Shown: positions 25,396 to 34,159 of the stretch, one piece after another
Layout of the letters: every line of letters starts with the position of its first letter
Position numbering within the stretch: the first letter of the stretch is position 1
Origin: Bacillota bacterium
GTDB lineage: Bacteria > Bacillota > UBA4882 > UBA8346
DNA: 64,000 nucleotides
NCBI GenBank assembly: GCA_023402395.1
Contig: JAEYGI010000050.1
Location: 62,001 to 126,000, forward strand
Reading direction: 5' to 3'
Position numbers and translations under genes: made by a program
Notes under the pieces: model-generated
Seen by the model: only the letters and a program-made list of their open reading frames with translations
What the model was told of the DNA's origin: nothing
Database searches by the model: none

Positions 25396-26369
25396 ATCCG
25401 GTATTCCTTATAAAGATTGACGACCATCTCTTCCACCGGGGGCGTATCCACCGCCAGATCGACCAGATCCAGCTCGGCCGAGAGCCGGGCAATCACCTCG
25501 GAAACGGAGACCGTTTGAATGTCAACGCTCAGGCTGGCCCGTTCGGCCGACCAGGAGAGGATCTCGGCACCGGGAATCGTTATCGGCTGCTGGTGTTCAC
25601 GGAAATCGACGGTCACCGTCTTGCGGGTCACGAAACGGCTGCGCAGGTCCGGCAGATCGCCGTCATAAAGAATCTGGCCCTTCCCGATCAAGAGAATCCG
25701 GTCGGCCAGCGCTTCAATGTCGTTCATATCGTGGGTGGTAAGGATCACGGTGACCCCCTGATCCTGATTGATGGTTTTGATGAACCGCCGCACCGCGTTC
25801 TTGGAGACCGCGTCCAGCCCGATGGTGGGTTCGTCCAGAAACAGCAGCCTGGGACTGTGCAGGAGCGAAGCCGCCAGTTCGCAACGCATCCGCTGCCCCA
25901 GACTGAGCTGGCGAGTCGGCGTGTTGAGCAGATCCTGCAGGTCCAGGGCGGCGGTAAGCAAATCCAGGCTGTTCCGGTAACTGCGGGGCGACACCTTATA
26001 GATATCCCGAAGCAGCTCCAAGGAGTCGATCACCGGCACATCCCACCACAATTGCGAGCGCTGGCCAAAGACCACTCCAATGTTGCGGACATGCTCGACC
26101 CGTTCCCGCCACGGCACCCTTCCCATCACCCGGCACTCGCCGTCGTCCGGCGCCAGAATTCCGCTCAGCACCTTGACGGTGGTCGACTTCCCGGCTCCGT
26201 TGGGCCCGATGTACCCGACGATCTCCCCGGTATTGATAGTAAAGGAAACATCTTTCAAGGCCTCGATCACCTTGTAATCCCGGTGAAACAACGCCCGCGC
26301 CGCCTGCCCCAGCCCGGCCGCACGCCGCGCCACCTTGTAAGTCTTGGATAACCCCGCCACGGTTATCAA
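25392..26369 (-). CDS. ABC exporter ATP-binding protein, exporter B
   Basis: A 325-residue ATPase. Walker A is GYIGPNGAGKSTTVKVL, the signature is LSLGQRMRCEL, Walker B is RLLFLDEPTIGLD, and the H-loop is ILTTHDMNDIEAL. The C-terminal domain is like that of the exporter A ATPase. It is the first gene of exporter B. A tract at about 26393-26418 with three spaced copies of TAATTTG lies upstream, but no clear promoter could be fixed. Confidence 0.87.
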   Translation of the reverse strand: MITVAGLSKTYKVARRAAGLGQAARALFHRDYKVIEALKDVSFTINTGEIVGYIGPNGAGKSTTVKVLSGILAPDDGECRVMGRVPWRERVEHVRNIGVVFGQRSQLWWDVPVIDSLELLRDIYKVSPRSYRNSLDLLTAALDLQDLLNTPTRQLSLGQRMRCELAASLLHSPRLLFLDEPTIGLDAVSKNAVRRFIKTINQDQGVTVILTTHDMNDIEALADRILLIGKGQILYDGDLPDLRSRFVTRKTVTVDFREHQQPITIPGAEILSWSAERASLSVDIQTVSVSEVIARLSAELDLVDLAVDTPPVEEMVVNLYKEYRI

Positions 26370-26482
26370 TGGATATCACCTCCAAAAATGAATAATTTGA
26401 TAATTTGGTAATTTGAGAAAGGAATTAATATTTTATTACCGGGCATTTCAGATGTCAAGAGTTTTGTTGCAAATCGCCAAAA

Positions 26483-26523
26483 AAAAATAAATAAAACACC
26501 TTGCTATGAGAGGGAGGTGTTTT
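26483..26523 (-). terminator. Intrinsic terminator after the flavodoxin remnant / VOC gene
   Basis: The stem AAAACACCT (26493-26501) and AGGTGTTTT (26515-26523) is followed on the minus strand by a long T-rich tract (TTTTATTTATTTTTTTTT). It closes the VOC transcription unit. Confidence 0.8.
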
Positions 26524-26544
26524 GGTGTCAGTAATGTTAACGAC

Positions 26545-26780
26545 CTAAGCAAGGTTTTTAGAGAATCCATCTACTTCACATTGATTCAGCAGCTTCATAA
26601 TAATTCCGGCAGCCAGCTTTTTGAAAAGATTCACCTTGGCCCCGGTAAAGTATTGCCGGCCCGGTTCGAGCCAGCCTTTGGCCTTCCAATACCGCGCGTC
26701 ATACGATGAATCGTCCTTTTGATAGCGTTTCCGGTTATAATAAAAGGTAAAGCTATCGTAAGGAACGAAGCTTCTTTTGC
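26545..26780 (-). pseudogene. C-terminal remnant of a flavodoxin-like NAD(P)H oxidoreductase
   Basis: Past the VOC stop, a second minus frame stays open for about 75 codons to a TAG at 26545. It encodes a protein-like sequence (VPYDSFTFYYNRKRYQ..., then YWKAKGWLEPGRQYFTGAKV and NLFKKLAAGIIMKLL). The spacing YWKAKGW...Y resembles the C-terminus of flavodoxin-family NAD(P)H-dependent oxidoreductases as I remember them. No usable start codon or N-terminal FMN-binding part exists. It overlaps the last codons of the VOC gene in a +1 frame. I consider it the tail of a gene lost by deletion; family assignment is tentative. Confidence 0.5.
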
Positions 26781-27172
26781 CCGACGATATTCCCCTCGCC
26801 GTCCGTAATTAAAGTCCCTTTGGTGGCATCCAATATTACATATTGATTGCCCCAGGGATCCTTCACGACCGCCCCTTTCCCGATCGGGATGTCAAACGGG
26901 CCGTAAACGATCGTGCCGCCCGCCGTGGCAATGGTTTTTACCGCTTCCGCCACCGAATCCACTTGGATATCAATCTCCGACCATTGGTCGTTATTCTGGA
27001 GCACGACTTCGGTTCGGTGATCGCCCATTCCCAGACCGATGGCGGATTCGGTTTTCCAAATGACCTTCAGTCCCAGTCCATCGCGATAATATTCCATCCC
27101 TCTCTGCAGATCGGGAATATATAACCGCAGGCAATCAACGTTTTTAAATAGCGGCCGTAGCGCCGGTTTCAT
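26753..27172 (-). CDS. VOC superfamily protein (glyoxalase / bleomycin-resistance-like)
   Basis: A 139-residue single-domain VOC protein with two beta-alpha-beta-beta-beta modules: FKNVDCLRLYIPDLQRGMEYYRDGLGLKV at the start and KGAVVKDPWGNQYVILD in the second module. The family includes metal-dependent lyases, dioxygenases and drug-binding resistance proteins; the function here is open. The promoter carries two LexA-like GAAC-N4-GTTC boxes, suggesting damage or drug induction. The ATG at 27172 has AAGGGGG 11 bases before it. Confidence 0.8.
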   Translation of the reverse strand: MKPALRPLFKNVDCLRLYIPDLQRGMEYYRDGLGLKVIWKTESAIGLGMGDHRTEVVLQNNDQWSEIDIQVDSVAEAVKTIATAGGTIVYGPFDIPIGKGAVVKDPWGNQYVILDATKGTLITDGEGNIVGQKKLRSLR

Positions 27173-27194
27173 GAATTCGGAATCCCCCTTTGAA

Positions 27195-27242
27195 GAACAT
27201 ATGTTCAGTTACTACTATACTACGAACATACGTTCTTGTCGA
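27195..27242 (-). promoter_or_regulatory. VOC promoter with two LexA (SOS)-like boxes
   Basis: A minus promoter has -35 TCGACA (plus 27237-27242), 17-bp spacer and -10 TATAGT (plus 27214-27219). GAACATACGTTC (27224-27235) sits in the spacer and GAACATATGTTC (27195-27206) just downstream of the start point. Both fit the Gram-positive LexA/DinR pattern GAAC-N4-GTTC; the first also matches the outer C of the longer consensus. A TetR- or MarR-type repressor with paired sites is the alternative. Confidence 0.6.
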
Positions 27243-27335
27243 GAGGATTGCATCAAACCTAAAACCATTCAACTCGTATCTGAAACCCAACCTCGGATGA
27301 CCTTGTCCACCTTGTTCATTGACGGACTTCTTTCC

Positions 27336-27653
27336 GGAGCCCGTTGCCGGCGCCATGGCGCCGATTTCCATAGCGATGGCACACAATCGCCATCTTATGG
27401 GAGTGACTCCCTCACTTAAAGCAGTCACCGCCGTTTTTGTGGGAGTCATTCCCCCAACTGTGACAGCCATTGTTCGAATTAGGGGAGTCATTCCCCTAAT
27501 TCGAACAGTCATTGCCCAATCAGGGGGAACTATTCCCCCTCGCGAAGGAACCGCCCCTTATCTAGGGGGAGTCGCGCCCATTGCTACGGCATTGGCTGCC
27601 GGACCATTTTGAGTAATTAAACATGTAATGGGAATAATCCCCATCAATTATTG
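27336..27653. repeat. Array 2: about 13 tandem 21-bp hairpin units plus a conserved right end
   Basis: Units of 21 bp, phase at 27399, run to 27608. Arms covary, for example GGGA/TCCC (27399), AGGGGA/TCCCCT around 27482-27497 and GGGGGA/TCCCCC around 27523-27538. The loop is commonly GTCAT. The array is followed by a 21-base spacer and GGGAATAATCCCC plus ATCAATTATTGG (27630-27653), an end also found after arrays 3 and 4. Heptapeptide-repeat frames here are a by-product of the period. Confidence 0.78.
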
Positions 27654-27742
27654 GTCAGCAAGTATGTACTGTCCAATACTTGATTCCAACTGTGCTTACG
27701 AATATCCTTTTACCCCAAAATGATGGCTGCCAGATTGTCTTG

Positions 27743-28576
27743 TCAGTCATTCAGCAACCGGTCCGTAAATAAGGTGGCGCTGAGCATATCCGCGCCGCCT
27801 CCGGGCGAGATGTTTCGTTCCCGAAACCTGACGCACATCCGGTCCACCGCATCTCTGCCGGATGCGGTTAACATGCCTCCCAACCCCAAAACCCGGCCCG
27901 CCTCCGCTTTGACTTCCATCAGTTCCGCTATTCCGGCCCGGGCCGCGATATTGGTGTCGTCAACCACGGCCATGACTCCCAACAGGGTGTGAACCGCGGC
28001 GTCATTGGCCGATAGACGGCTCTTCACTTGCTGGTATAGCGGGAGGCCGACGTCAAACACGGCCGGATAAGCCTCCAGTGCCTGACGCCGGGCATCCTTG
28101 AGCCCATGAACGGCCGACAGCAGTTCCCCTTTGGCGGGTAAATGAGGCAGCTCACTTTGGCTCAAGGCGCCGCACAGCCAATAAACCCGGTCCCGCAGTT
28201 GGGCCGCGCCCATTGTTCCATCGTTTGCTCCCTCGGCGTAGGCCGCGGCAATGATTCCCAGGACAAAGATGGCGCCTTTGTGAGTATTCACACCGCCCGT
28301 GGCCTCCAGCATCGCTTGCTCGCAACGGAGTCCGATGCCCCGAAGCCGGGTAAAAAGCGCCGCCGGATCGGTGGCGCATCCGGATCCGGCCTCGGCGCAT
28401 TCTGCAAAATACGGGGTGATGGCGGTGATACTATTGATAAAAGTAAAAAAATCCATATCCCGGTGACTGCCGCTGGAAAAACGATCCACTAACCCCGGTT
28501 TCGGCGAAGCCGAAAGCTCCCGCAACAAGGCATTGGCAGCCAGGGCCGCCACTATCATCGGTGTCTTCAACGTCAC
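27743..28576 (-). CDS. citG: Triphosphoribosyl-dephospho-CoA synthase CitG
   Basis: A 277-residue enzyme that makes 2'-(5''-triphosphoribosyl)-3'-dephospho-CoA from ATP and dephospho-CoA, the precursor of the citrate lyase prosthetic group. The family blocks KPGLVDRFSSGSHRDMDFFTF near residue 27 and GVNTHKGAIFVLG near residue 94 are clear. It starts at GTG (28576) just after the citX stop and is the last gene of the citrate lyase cluster. Confidence 0.92.
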   Translation of the reverse strand: MTLKTPMIVAALAANALLRELSASPKPGLVDRFSSGSHRDMDFFTFINSITAITPYFAECAEAGSGCATDPAALFTRLRGIGLRCEQAMLEATGGVNTHKGAIFVLGIIAAAYAEGANDGTMGAAQLRDRVYWLCGALSQSELPHLPAKGELLSAVHGLKDARRQALEAYPAVFDVGLPLYQQVKSRLSANDAAVHTLLGVMAVVDDTNIAARAGIAELMEVKAEAGRVLGLGGMLTASGRDAVDRMCVRFRERNISPGGGADMLSATLFTDRLLND

Positions 28577-28580
28577 CGCA

Positions 28581-29096
28581 CTAAACCGTCGCTTTCATCA
28601 AAAACTTCCGTACCGCTTTCCGCAACTCTTCGGGAGAATGCCGCCGCGCCCTGGCGCATTCGTGGGCCGGCTGATCACAAATCAAGCAACTTCTTTCCGG
28701 TTTGCCGATCTGCCGTCGCGAGAACGGCGTTAATCGGCGATCCAAAACATCCAGATCGAACAGTCGGCCACAGGGATGATTCTCCTCAATAGCCCAGGTG
28801 AGTTCCTTCAGCCGCAGCGGATCGCCGTTTACCGCGATCAGGCCCTCCGGACCGGTGTTCTCGCTGAGCGATTCGATGGCTACGATCTCCAGTCGGTGTT
28901 CTTTCAATGCATCAAGCGTCGACTGCAGCCCCATGGCGAAGGCAGCGACGATCCGGGGCCCGGTTTTAACCGGGCCGGGGATGCACATGGTAAACGAAAG
29001 CAGCGCGGCGCCGGTGCGCCGCGCCATCGTTTGTTGCCGTTCAGCCCGCCGTTCCCGGTTCAGTAAGACTTCTTCCAAGGTAACCGCCACGATCAT
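28581..29096 (-). CDS. citX: Apo-citrate lyase phosphoribosyl-dephospho-CoA transferase CitX
   Basis: A 171-residue transferase that loads the CitG product onto the serine of CitD. The family signature GRLFDLDVLD near residue 110 and the C-terminal RSCLICDQPAHECARARRH motif are present. The ATG at 29096 follows AAGGGG. It sits between citF and citG. Confidence 0.92.
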   Translation of the reverse strand: MIVAVTLEEVLLNRERRAERQQTMARRTGAALLSFTMCIPGPVKTGPRIVAAFAMGLQSTLDALKEHRLEIVAIESLSENTGPEGLIAVNGDPLRLKELTWAIEENHPCGRLFDLDVLDRRLTPFSRRQIGKPERSCLICDQPAHECARARRHSPEELRKAVRKFLMKATV

Positions 29097-29129
29097 TCAA
29101 TCCCCTTTTTATTGCAGATACCGTGAAAA

Positions 29130-30677
29130 TCACCTTTTGACTTGCCTGATCAAGTCGATTACCGTGCCGGTGCGGTAATTCACCACTCCAACAATTTTAT
29201 CCTCCACCGGAATCGGGGCCGGTTTGCCGGTAAGCTTCTCAGCTTTGGCCTGCAACTCTTGAATTGTAAAAACCGGCAAATGCGCATCATGAAGCCGCCG
29301 GGCCAGATCCTCCCGCAGCGGATTCACGGCAATCCCCTGATCCGTCACCAATACGTCCACTGTGTTGCCGGGCGTGACAATGGTATTGACCTGGTCCAAA
29401 ATAGTAGAGATCCTGCCCCGGACCAGCGGAGCCACAATCACCGACATGCAAGCGCCGGCGGCGGTATCGGGATGGCCGCCGATGGCGCCCCGGATAACGC
29501 CATCGGATCCGGTTAAGACGTTGACATTAAAATCGATATCAATTTCCAGCGCCGACAGAATCACCACATCCAGCTGATTGACGGCCGAACCCTCCATGCC
29601 CGAACTGGCATAATAAACGGCATCGATCTGCTGATGAAAGCGGTTGTTTTTCAAGCTTTCCACCGCTTGTAAGTCGAAACTCTGGACATCCAGGATCTTT
29701 TTGACAAGTCCTTCTTCATGCATGGACACAATCTGTCCGGTGATCCCGCCCAGGGCGAAATTGGCTTTAATGGAACTGTCCAGCATATATTGGCGAAGAT
29801 ACCGGGTAACCGCCAGCGCCGCGCCACCCGATCCGGTCTGAAAACAAAAACCGTCTTCCATGTATCCGGAGGCTTTAACCACTTGCGCCGCCAACTTGGC
29901 GATTAACAATTCCCGAGGGTTTTTGGTAAAGCGGGTCGCGCCGGAGACGATTCCTTTGGGGTCTCCGATCCGGTCCACTTTAACGATTAAATCCACCTGG
30001 GACTGGGGAATTCCAAACGGTGTATTGGGAAACGGGACCAAATGATCGGTAATCAACACTACCTTCCGGGCGTACTGGGCATCAACCTTTGCATAACCCA
30101 TTGAACCGCAAGCCGAAGAGTTGTCGCCATCCCGCGAATACCCGTTGGCATTCCCATACGGATCGCTGGAGGGAACGCCTAAAAAGGCCACATCAATCCG
30201 CAAATCGCCGTCGGCGATCGCTCGGCCGCGGTCGCCGTGGGAGCGGAACACCACTGGAATATCCATTAATCCGTTCGATATGGCGGTAGCCAGTTCGCCC
30301 CGCATCCCGCTGGTCTCGATCCGGCTGATCAGCCCGCTTTTAATGTGTCCAATTACCGGAGCGTGAACATCCGAGAGTGAACTGGGGGCCAGGACCAAAT
30401 CTCGAAAACCCATCCGGGAAAGGGTATCCAGCACCATGTTGATGATGAAATCCCCATTTCGGAAGTGGTGGTGGAATGAGATCGTCATTCCATTTTGTAA
30501 CCCGCACCGTTCCACCGCGGTTTGTAAATCTTTAACGATTTTAACGCTTTCTTTATGCCGCTGACTGACGGACGGCGCGTCATTAATCCAACCGCTGTAA
30601 CGGGCGCCGTCGAACGGCTCCAGGACTCCAATTCCTTTCAACTCCACCGGAATATCGATTCCTACTGCGTTTTTCAC
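29130..30677 (-). CDS. citF: Citrate (or citramalate) lyase alpha subunit, acyl-ACP transferase
   Basis: A 515-residue protein, the normal CitF length. It exchanges the acetyl group on the CitD prosthetic group for citrate, releasing acetate and forming citryl-ACP. The CoA-transferase-like fold is visible in FRNGDFIINMVLDTL, the conserved GQIVSMHEEGLVKKILDVQ and GHPDTAAGA. The start is GTG at 30677 (VKNAVGIDIP) after AGGGG; a longer frame reaches into citE. It begins four bases after the citE stop. Citramalate lyase alpha is closely related and cannot be excluded. Confidence 0.9.
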   Translation of the reverse strand: MKNAVGIDIPVELKGIGVLEPFDGARYSGWINDAPSVSQRHKESVKIVKDLQTAVERCGLQNGMTISFHHHFRNGDFIINMVLDTLSRMGFRDLVLAPSSLSDVHAPVIGHIKSGLISRIETSGMRGELATAISNGLMDIPVVFRSHGDRGRAIADGDLRIDVAFLGVPSSDPYGNANGYSRDGDNSSACGSMGYAKVDAQYARKVVLITDHLVPFPNTPFGIPQSQVDLIVKVDRIGDPKGIVSGATRFTKNPRELLIAKLAAQVVKASGYMEDGFCFQTGSGGAALAVTRYLRQYMLDSSIKANFALGGITGQIVSMHEEGLVKKILDVQSFDLQAVESLKNNRFHQQIDAVYYASSGMEGSAVNQLDVVILSALEIDIDFNVNVLTGSDGVIRGAIGGHPDTAAGACMSVIVAPLVRGRISTILDQVNTIVTPGNTVDVLVTDQGIAVNPLREDLARRLHDAHLPVFTIQELQAKAEKLTGKPAPIPVEDKIVGVVNYRTGTVIDLIRQVKR

Positions 30678-30681
30678 GTTC

Positions 30682-31578
30682 TCATCCCCTGTTCCATTCC
30701 TGCGATGCGTTATATAGACCAATGACCCGGCGCGCCCGTTCCACAACGGGCTTGTCGATCATTTTGCCATCCAGGCTAATGACGCCGGACTTCTTTTGAT
30801 TGGCTTCTTCCATCGCCGCCAGTACTCTCCGGGCATGGTTGAGTTCTTGCTCCGTCGGGGCGAAAATCTCGTGCGTGGGTTCGATTTGGCGCGGATTAAT
30901 GACCGACTTGCCGTCAAATCCCAACTGTTTGATGAAGACGACCTCCTTCCGGAACCCCTCCTCATTGTTCACATCACTGTAGACGGTATCCAACGCCGCA
31001 ATGCCCGCCGCCCGGGCGGCATATACCAGCAAGCTGCGGGCCGTCAAAAGCTCCACGCCGGTTTCGGAACGAGTGGTTTTCAAGTCCGTGACAAAGTCCT
31101 CCGCGCCGATGGCGATCCCCACCAGCCTGGTGCTGGCCGTCGCGATGGCATAGGCATTCATGATGCCAAGGGCGCTTTCAATAGCCGCCATCAGGCCAAT
31201 GGAATTCCGGGGTAACCCGTAATCGTCTTCAAGCTCGCTAATCAATTGTTCAGCCTTCATCACATCCTGGGCGGTTTCGGTTTTCGGCAGCCTGATTAAG
31301 TTGGGCGAGGCGGCGACCACCGCTTTGAGATCGTCCATTCCAAACGCCGTGTCAAGCCCATTGATTCGCACCACAATCTCCTTATCGCCGTAATCAATGG
31401 TGGTAAGCGCGTTATACACCAAACTTCGCGCGGCATCCTTTTCGGAGAGACTCACCGAATCCTCCAGGTCGAACATTAACGAATCGGAACCGTAAATATG
31501 AGCGTCGCGCAACATTCCGGGATTGTTACCCGGAACGTAAAGCATGGTCCGGCGCAGACGGTTTTTCTCATAACTCAT
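30682..31578 (-). CDS. citE: Citrate (or citramalate) lyase beta subunit
   Basis: A 298-residue TIM-barrel lyase of the HpcH/HpaI-CitE family. It cleaves citryl-ACP to acetyl-ACP and oxaloacetate (or citramalyl-ACP to acetyl-ACP and pyruvate). Conserved parts are RRTMLYVPGNNPGML, the DLEDSV metal-binding motif and VRINGLDT. The ATG at 31578 is seven bases after GGGAGG and overlaps the citD stop (ATGA). Confidence 0.92.
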   Translation of the reverse strand: MSYEKNRLRRTMLYVPGNNPGMLRDAHIYGSDSLMFDLEDSVSLSEKDAARSLVYNALTTIDYGDKEIVVRINGLDTAFGMDDLKAVVAASPNLIRLPKTETAQDVMKAEQLISELEDDYGLPRNSIGLMAAIESALGIMNAYAIATASTRLVGIAIGAEDFVTDLKTTRSETGVELLTARSLLVYAARAAGIAALDTVYSDVNNEEGFRKEVVFIKQLGFDGKSVINPRQIEPTHEIFAPTEQELNHARRVLAAMEEANQKKSGVISLDGKMIDKPVVERARRVIGLYNASQEWNRG

Positions 31579-31871
31579 CGTTTGGCCTCCCATTGTTGCT
31601 GAACCGCTCCCGCCGCACGACAAATGGCCGTGGCGACTCTGGAAACGATGACGCAATCCAACGCGCCGCGATCATTGGCGAAAATGGCAATGTTGTTCAC
31701 GCCGTTTTTCTCCGCCGTTTCATGAATGACTTTGCGGATATGCTCTCCAAACTGCTTTTCCACCACACTGGATAGCTCAATCCGGATGCCGCTCGCCGCG
31801 GCCGGTTCGACTGTGACCATAATATCCCCGGACTCCAGCGTCCCGGCAGTGGCCATCTGATTAATGTTCAT
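31575..31871 (-). CDS. citD: Citrate lyase gamma subunit (acyl carrier protein)
   Basis: A 98-residue acyl carrier protein. Serine 14 in ATAGTLESGD is the attachment site for the phosphoribosyl-dephospho-CoA group. The start MNINQMATAG at 31871 aligns with the known start of E. coli CitD and has GGGGGAG before it; in-frame ATGs upstream at 31874 and 31892 are less likely. It overlaps the citC end by 11 bases and the citE start by 4. Confidence 0.92.
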   Translation of the reverse strand: MNINQMATAGTLESGDIMVTVEPAAASGIRIELSSVVEKQFGEHIRKVIHETAEKNGVNNIAIFANDRGALDCVIVSRVATAICRAAGAVQQQWEAKR

Positions 31872-32883
31872 CATCACTCCCCCTGTGTTCATGCTTTTCA
31901 CTCCCTAATTTTGAAATGATATACTCGTAGGATGAATCCGGCAGCATCTCCCGCAACTCCAATCGGTTTTGATCAAGAATCGCCCGCCGGACCCGGGAAG
32001 CGCTCACCGGCCATTCCCCGGCTGAAAGCCGGGGAAGCTGATGAAGCGCAATCCCCCGCGGCGGCAATAATTCCATCAACTGGCGATTATACATTGCGGT
32101 AAGCTCGTCCTCCGGCTCTTCGCCGACAAAACGGTCTGTAATCCCCAATGCGCTGACGATCCCTTCCAAAAATAAATCAATATCGATCCGGGCGTGTTCC
32201 TCCGCGACCTCGCCCGGACTTTTTAAAAAATACGCCGGAAAAGTGGCGGGAGAAATGATATAGTCGCCAGCCGAATGAACGATCACATTTTTTAGATCGG
32301 AGACTCCTTGAGTCACCAACGCCAATCGTTCCTCCTTGCCGAAAAATGCCTTCTCATCCGACAACACAAACACATGAAGAACCCGACAGCGGTTGGCTCC
32401 ATATTCGACCAAAAAACGATGCCCCTTGGTGAATGGGTTGGCGTGCATGACAATGCAACCTACCCGGTCCGCCTTAACCGCCATCCGGGCCAGTTGCTCT
32501 AGGTAATCCCGGAATCCGTTGCGAGAGTATTCCATGAGAATGGACCGCTTGCCGGAGGCGATGTGATAGAAGCCGAACGGTTTAAAGGTTTCAGCCAATT
32601 CCCGCTTGGTAAAGAGAAAAAAATTTTTTTGCCCCTTTCCCCGTTGCGCGCCAATGATGGCGGTGAGCAACAGCGCGGTAAGATCTTCGCCACGGTCCTT
32701 TTTGTCAACGGCTACGCATTTAATGAGTTTCCCGGAGATGGAAGCGGTGCCAACGATCCGCTCACCTCCTTCAAGAATCAGTGTTTGATCAATGTCCGTG
32801 TCGTACGTTAAGCCGTTCTGCCGGAGTAATTCCTTGACCGTTTCCATATCCCGGGGACTTGCCGTCCGTATCGACCGTTCCAT
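31861..32883 (-). CDS. citC: [Citrate (pro-3S)-lyase] ligase CitC
   Basis: A 340-residue enzyme that acetylates the thiol of the CitD prosthetic group with acetate and ATP, activating citrate lyase. The C-terminal nucleotidyltransferase domain has the mononucleotide motif VMHANPFTKGHRFLVE (about residues 155-170) and a later SASRVRRAI motif (ISSTxxR-like). The ATG at 32883 is directly behind AGGAGG. It follows the MalY-type gene by 10 bp, placing the citrate lyase genes in the same transcription unit as the PLP lyase. Confidence 0.92.
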   Translation of the reverse strand: MERSIRTASPRDMETVKELLRQNGLTYDTDIDQTLILEGGERIVGTASISGKLIKCVAVDKKDRGEDLTALLLTAIIGAQRGKGQKNFFLFTKRELAETFKPFGFYHIASGKRSILMEYSRNGFRDYLEQLARMAVKADRVGCIVMHANPFTKGHRFLVEYGANRCRVLHVFVLSDEKAFFGKEERLALVTQGVSDLKNVIVHSAGDYIISPATFPAYFLKSPGEVAEEHARIDIDLFLEGIVSALGITDRFVGEEPEDELTAMYNRQLMELLPPRGIALHQLPRLSAGEWPVSASRVRRAILDQNRLELREMLPDSSYEYIISKLGSEKHEHRGSDDEH

Positions 32884-32893
32884 TGTTTTCCTC

Positions 32894-34072
32894 CTAGTCC
32901 AAATCCAAGTACTTGGCGTGCAACTGCTCCAGCGCCTGTTTGACAATGGACAACGGGCAGGCGATGTTTATTCGCATGAATCCCTCTCCCTCATCGCCGA
33001 ACCAGTATCCCCGATCCACCGCTACCAATGCCTTATGTATGAAAAAGTCGTCCAATTCCTCCTTGGTTATGCCGAGTTCGCGGCAGTCAAGCCATAAAAG
33101 ATAGGTTCCCTCCGGCTTAACCAGTTTGATCTTTGGCATCTTTTCAACTAGAAACGCATTGAGATATTCAATATTATTCCAAAGATACGGAATCATTTGC
33201 TCCAGATAATCTTTGCACTGGGTGTAAGCGGCTACATAGGCCGTTAAGCCGAAAACGGACAAAATTGAGGTGCGGTTTTTGCCAAATTGCGCTTCTAACG
33301 TCTTCAGCAGCTCTTTGTTAGATACAATGATAGCCGAAGCCCGCAGGCCAGCCGTGTTAAACGTCTTGCTGGGCGCTATGGCCGTAATCGTAATATTTGC
33401 GATATCCGCGCCGAGCGAAGCCATTGGCGTATGTCTGTATCCTTGATATACGATGTCGGAGTGGATTTCATCGGCCGCCAGCAGGACCCCGTTTTCAAGG
33501 CAAATCGTGCCGATCTTCCGTAATTCCTCCTGGGTATATACCCGGCCCACCGGATTATGCGGGTTGCAGAGAATCATCAGTTTCGCCTTTTGGCTTTTAG
33601 CGCGCTGCTCCAAATCCTCAAAATCGATCTCGTAATGCCCGTCCTTTAAGAGCAGCGTATTGGAACTGATAGTCCGGCCATTATCGGTAATGGCATGGAA
33701 AAAAGGATAATACACCGGGCGCTGGACAATTACTTCATCGCCGGGCAATGTGAAGGCCTGGACAATGGTGTTCAGGGACGGAACGACCCCCGGAGAAAAC
33801 GTCACCCAGTTGGTCTCAATATTCCATCCATGTCGTTTATAAAGCCACTCCTTGGTCACTTCGGCAAACTTTCCATCCCGGAAGGGATAGCCATAAATGC
33901 CGTGCTCGGCTCGCTGGATTATCGCATCAATAACCGGACGAGGGCATCGAAAATCGGAATCCGCCACCCACATCGGCAGCGCCGCCGCGTTTCCCACCCT
34001 TGCTCCGACGTTATCCCATTTGGAGCTGCCGGTATTTCTCCGGTCGATCACTTCATCAAAATTGTATTTCAA
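32894..34072 (-). CDS. MalY/PatB-type PLP-dependent C-S beta-lyase
   Basis: A 392-residue fold-type I PLP enzyme of the MalY/PatB subgroup. It starts LKYNFDEVIDRRNTGSSKWD, has the PLP lysine in AIAPSKTFNTAGLRAS and the conserved CNPHNPVGRVY. Such enzymes split cystathionine, cysteine conjugates or related C-S compounds into pyruvate, ammonia and a thiol. The likely start is TTG at 34072, five bases after AGGAGGGG; the in-frame ATG upstream lies before that site. A C-S lyase inside a carboxylate and citrate lyase operon is unexpected and suggests a sulfur-linked substrate. Confidence 0.85.
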   Translation of the reverse strand: MKYNFDEVIDRRNTGSSKWDNVGARVGNAAALPMWVADSDFRCPRPVIDAIIQRAEHGIYGYPFRDGKFAEVTKEWLYKRHGWNIETNWVTFSPGVVPSLNTIVQAFTLPGDEVIVQRPVYYPFFHAITDNGRTISSNTLLLKDGHYEIDFEDLEQRAKSQKAKLMILCNPHNPVGRVYTQEELRKIGTICLENGVLLAADEIHSDIVYQGYRHTPMASLGADIANITITAIAPSKTFNTAGLRASAIIVSNKELLKTLEAQFGKNRTSILSVFGLTAYVAAYTQCKDYLEQMIPYLWNNIEYLNAFLVEKMPKIKLVKPEGTYLLWLDCRELGITKEELDDFFIHKALVAVDRGYWFGDEGEGFMRINIACPLSIVKQALEQLHAKYLDLD

Positions 34073-34159
34073 AAAAACCCCTCCTTGCATGAACGATTGG
34101 CAGTTGTCCGCGCCTCCCAAAAACGGGATAGCGCAACCATAAATCTGCCCCATGGCAAT

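Noticed and set aside
25515..26351. 278-codon plus frame opposite the exporter B ATPase
   Set aside because: It mirrors conserved ABC ATPase motifs on the other strand and shows no protein signature.
26506..26709. 67-codon plus frame
   Set aside because: It lies opposite the flavodoxin-like remnant, which has better protein character on the minus strand.
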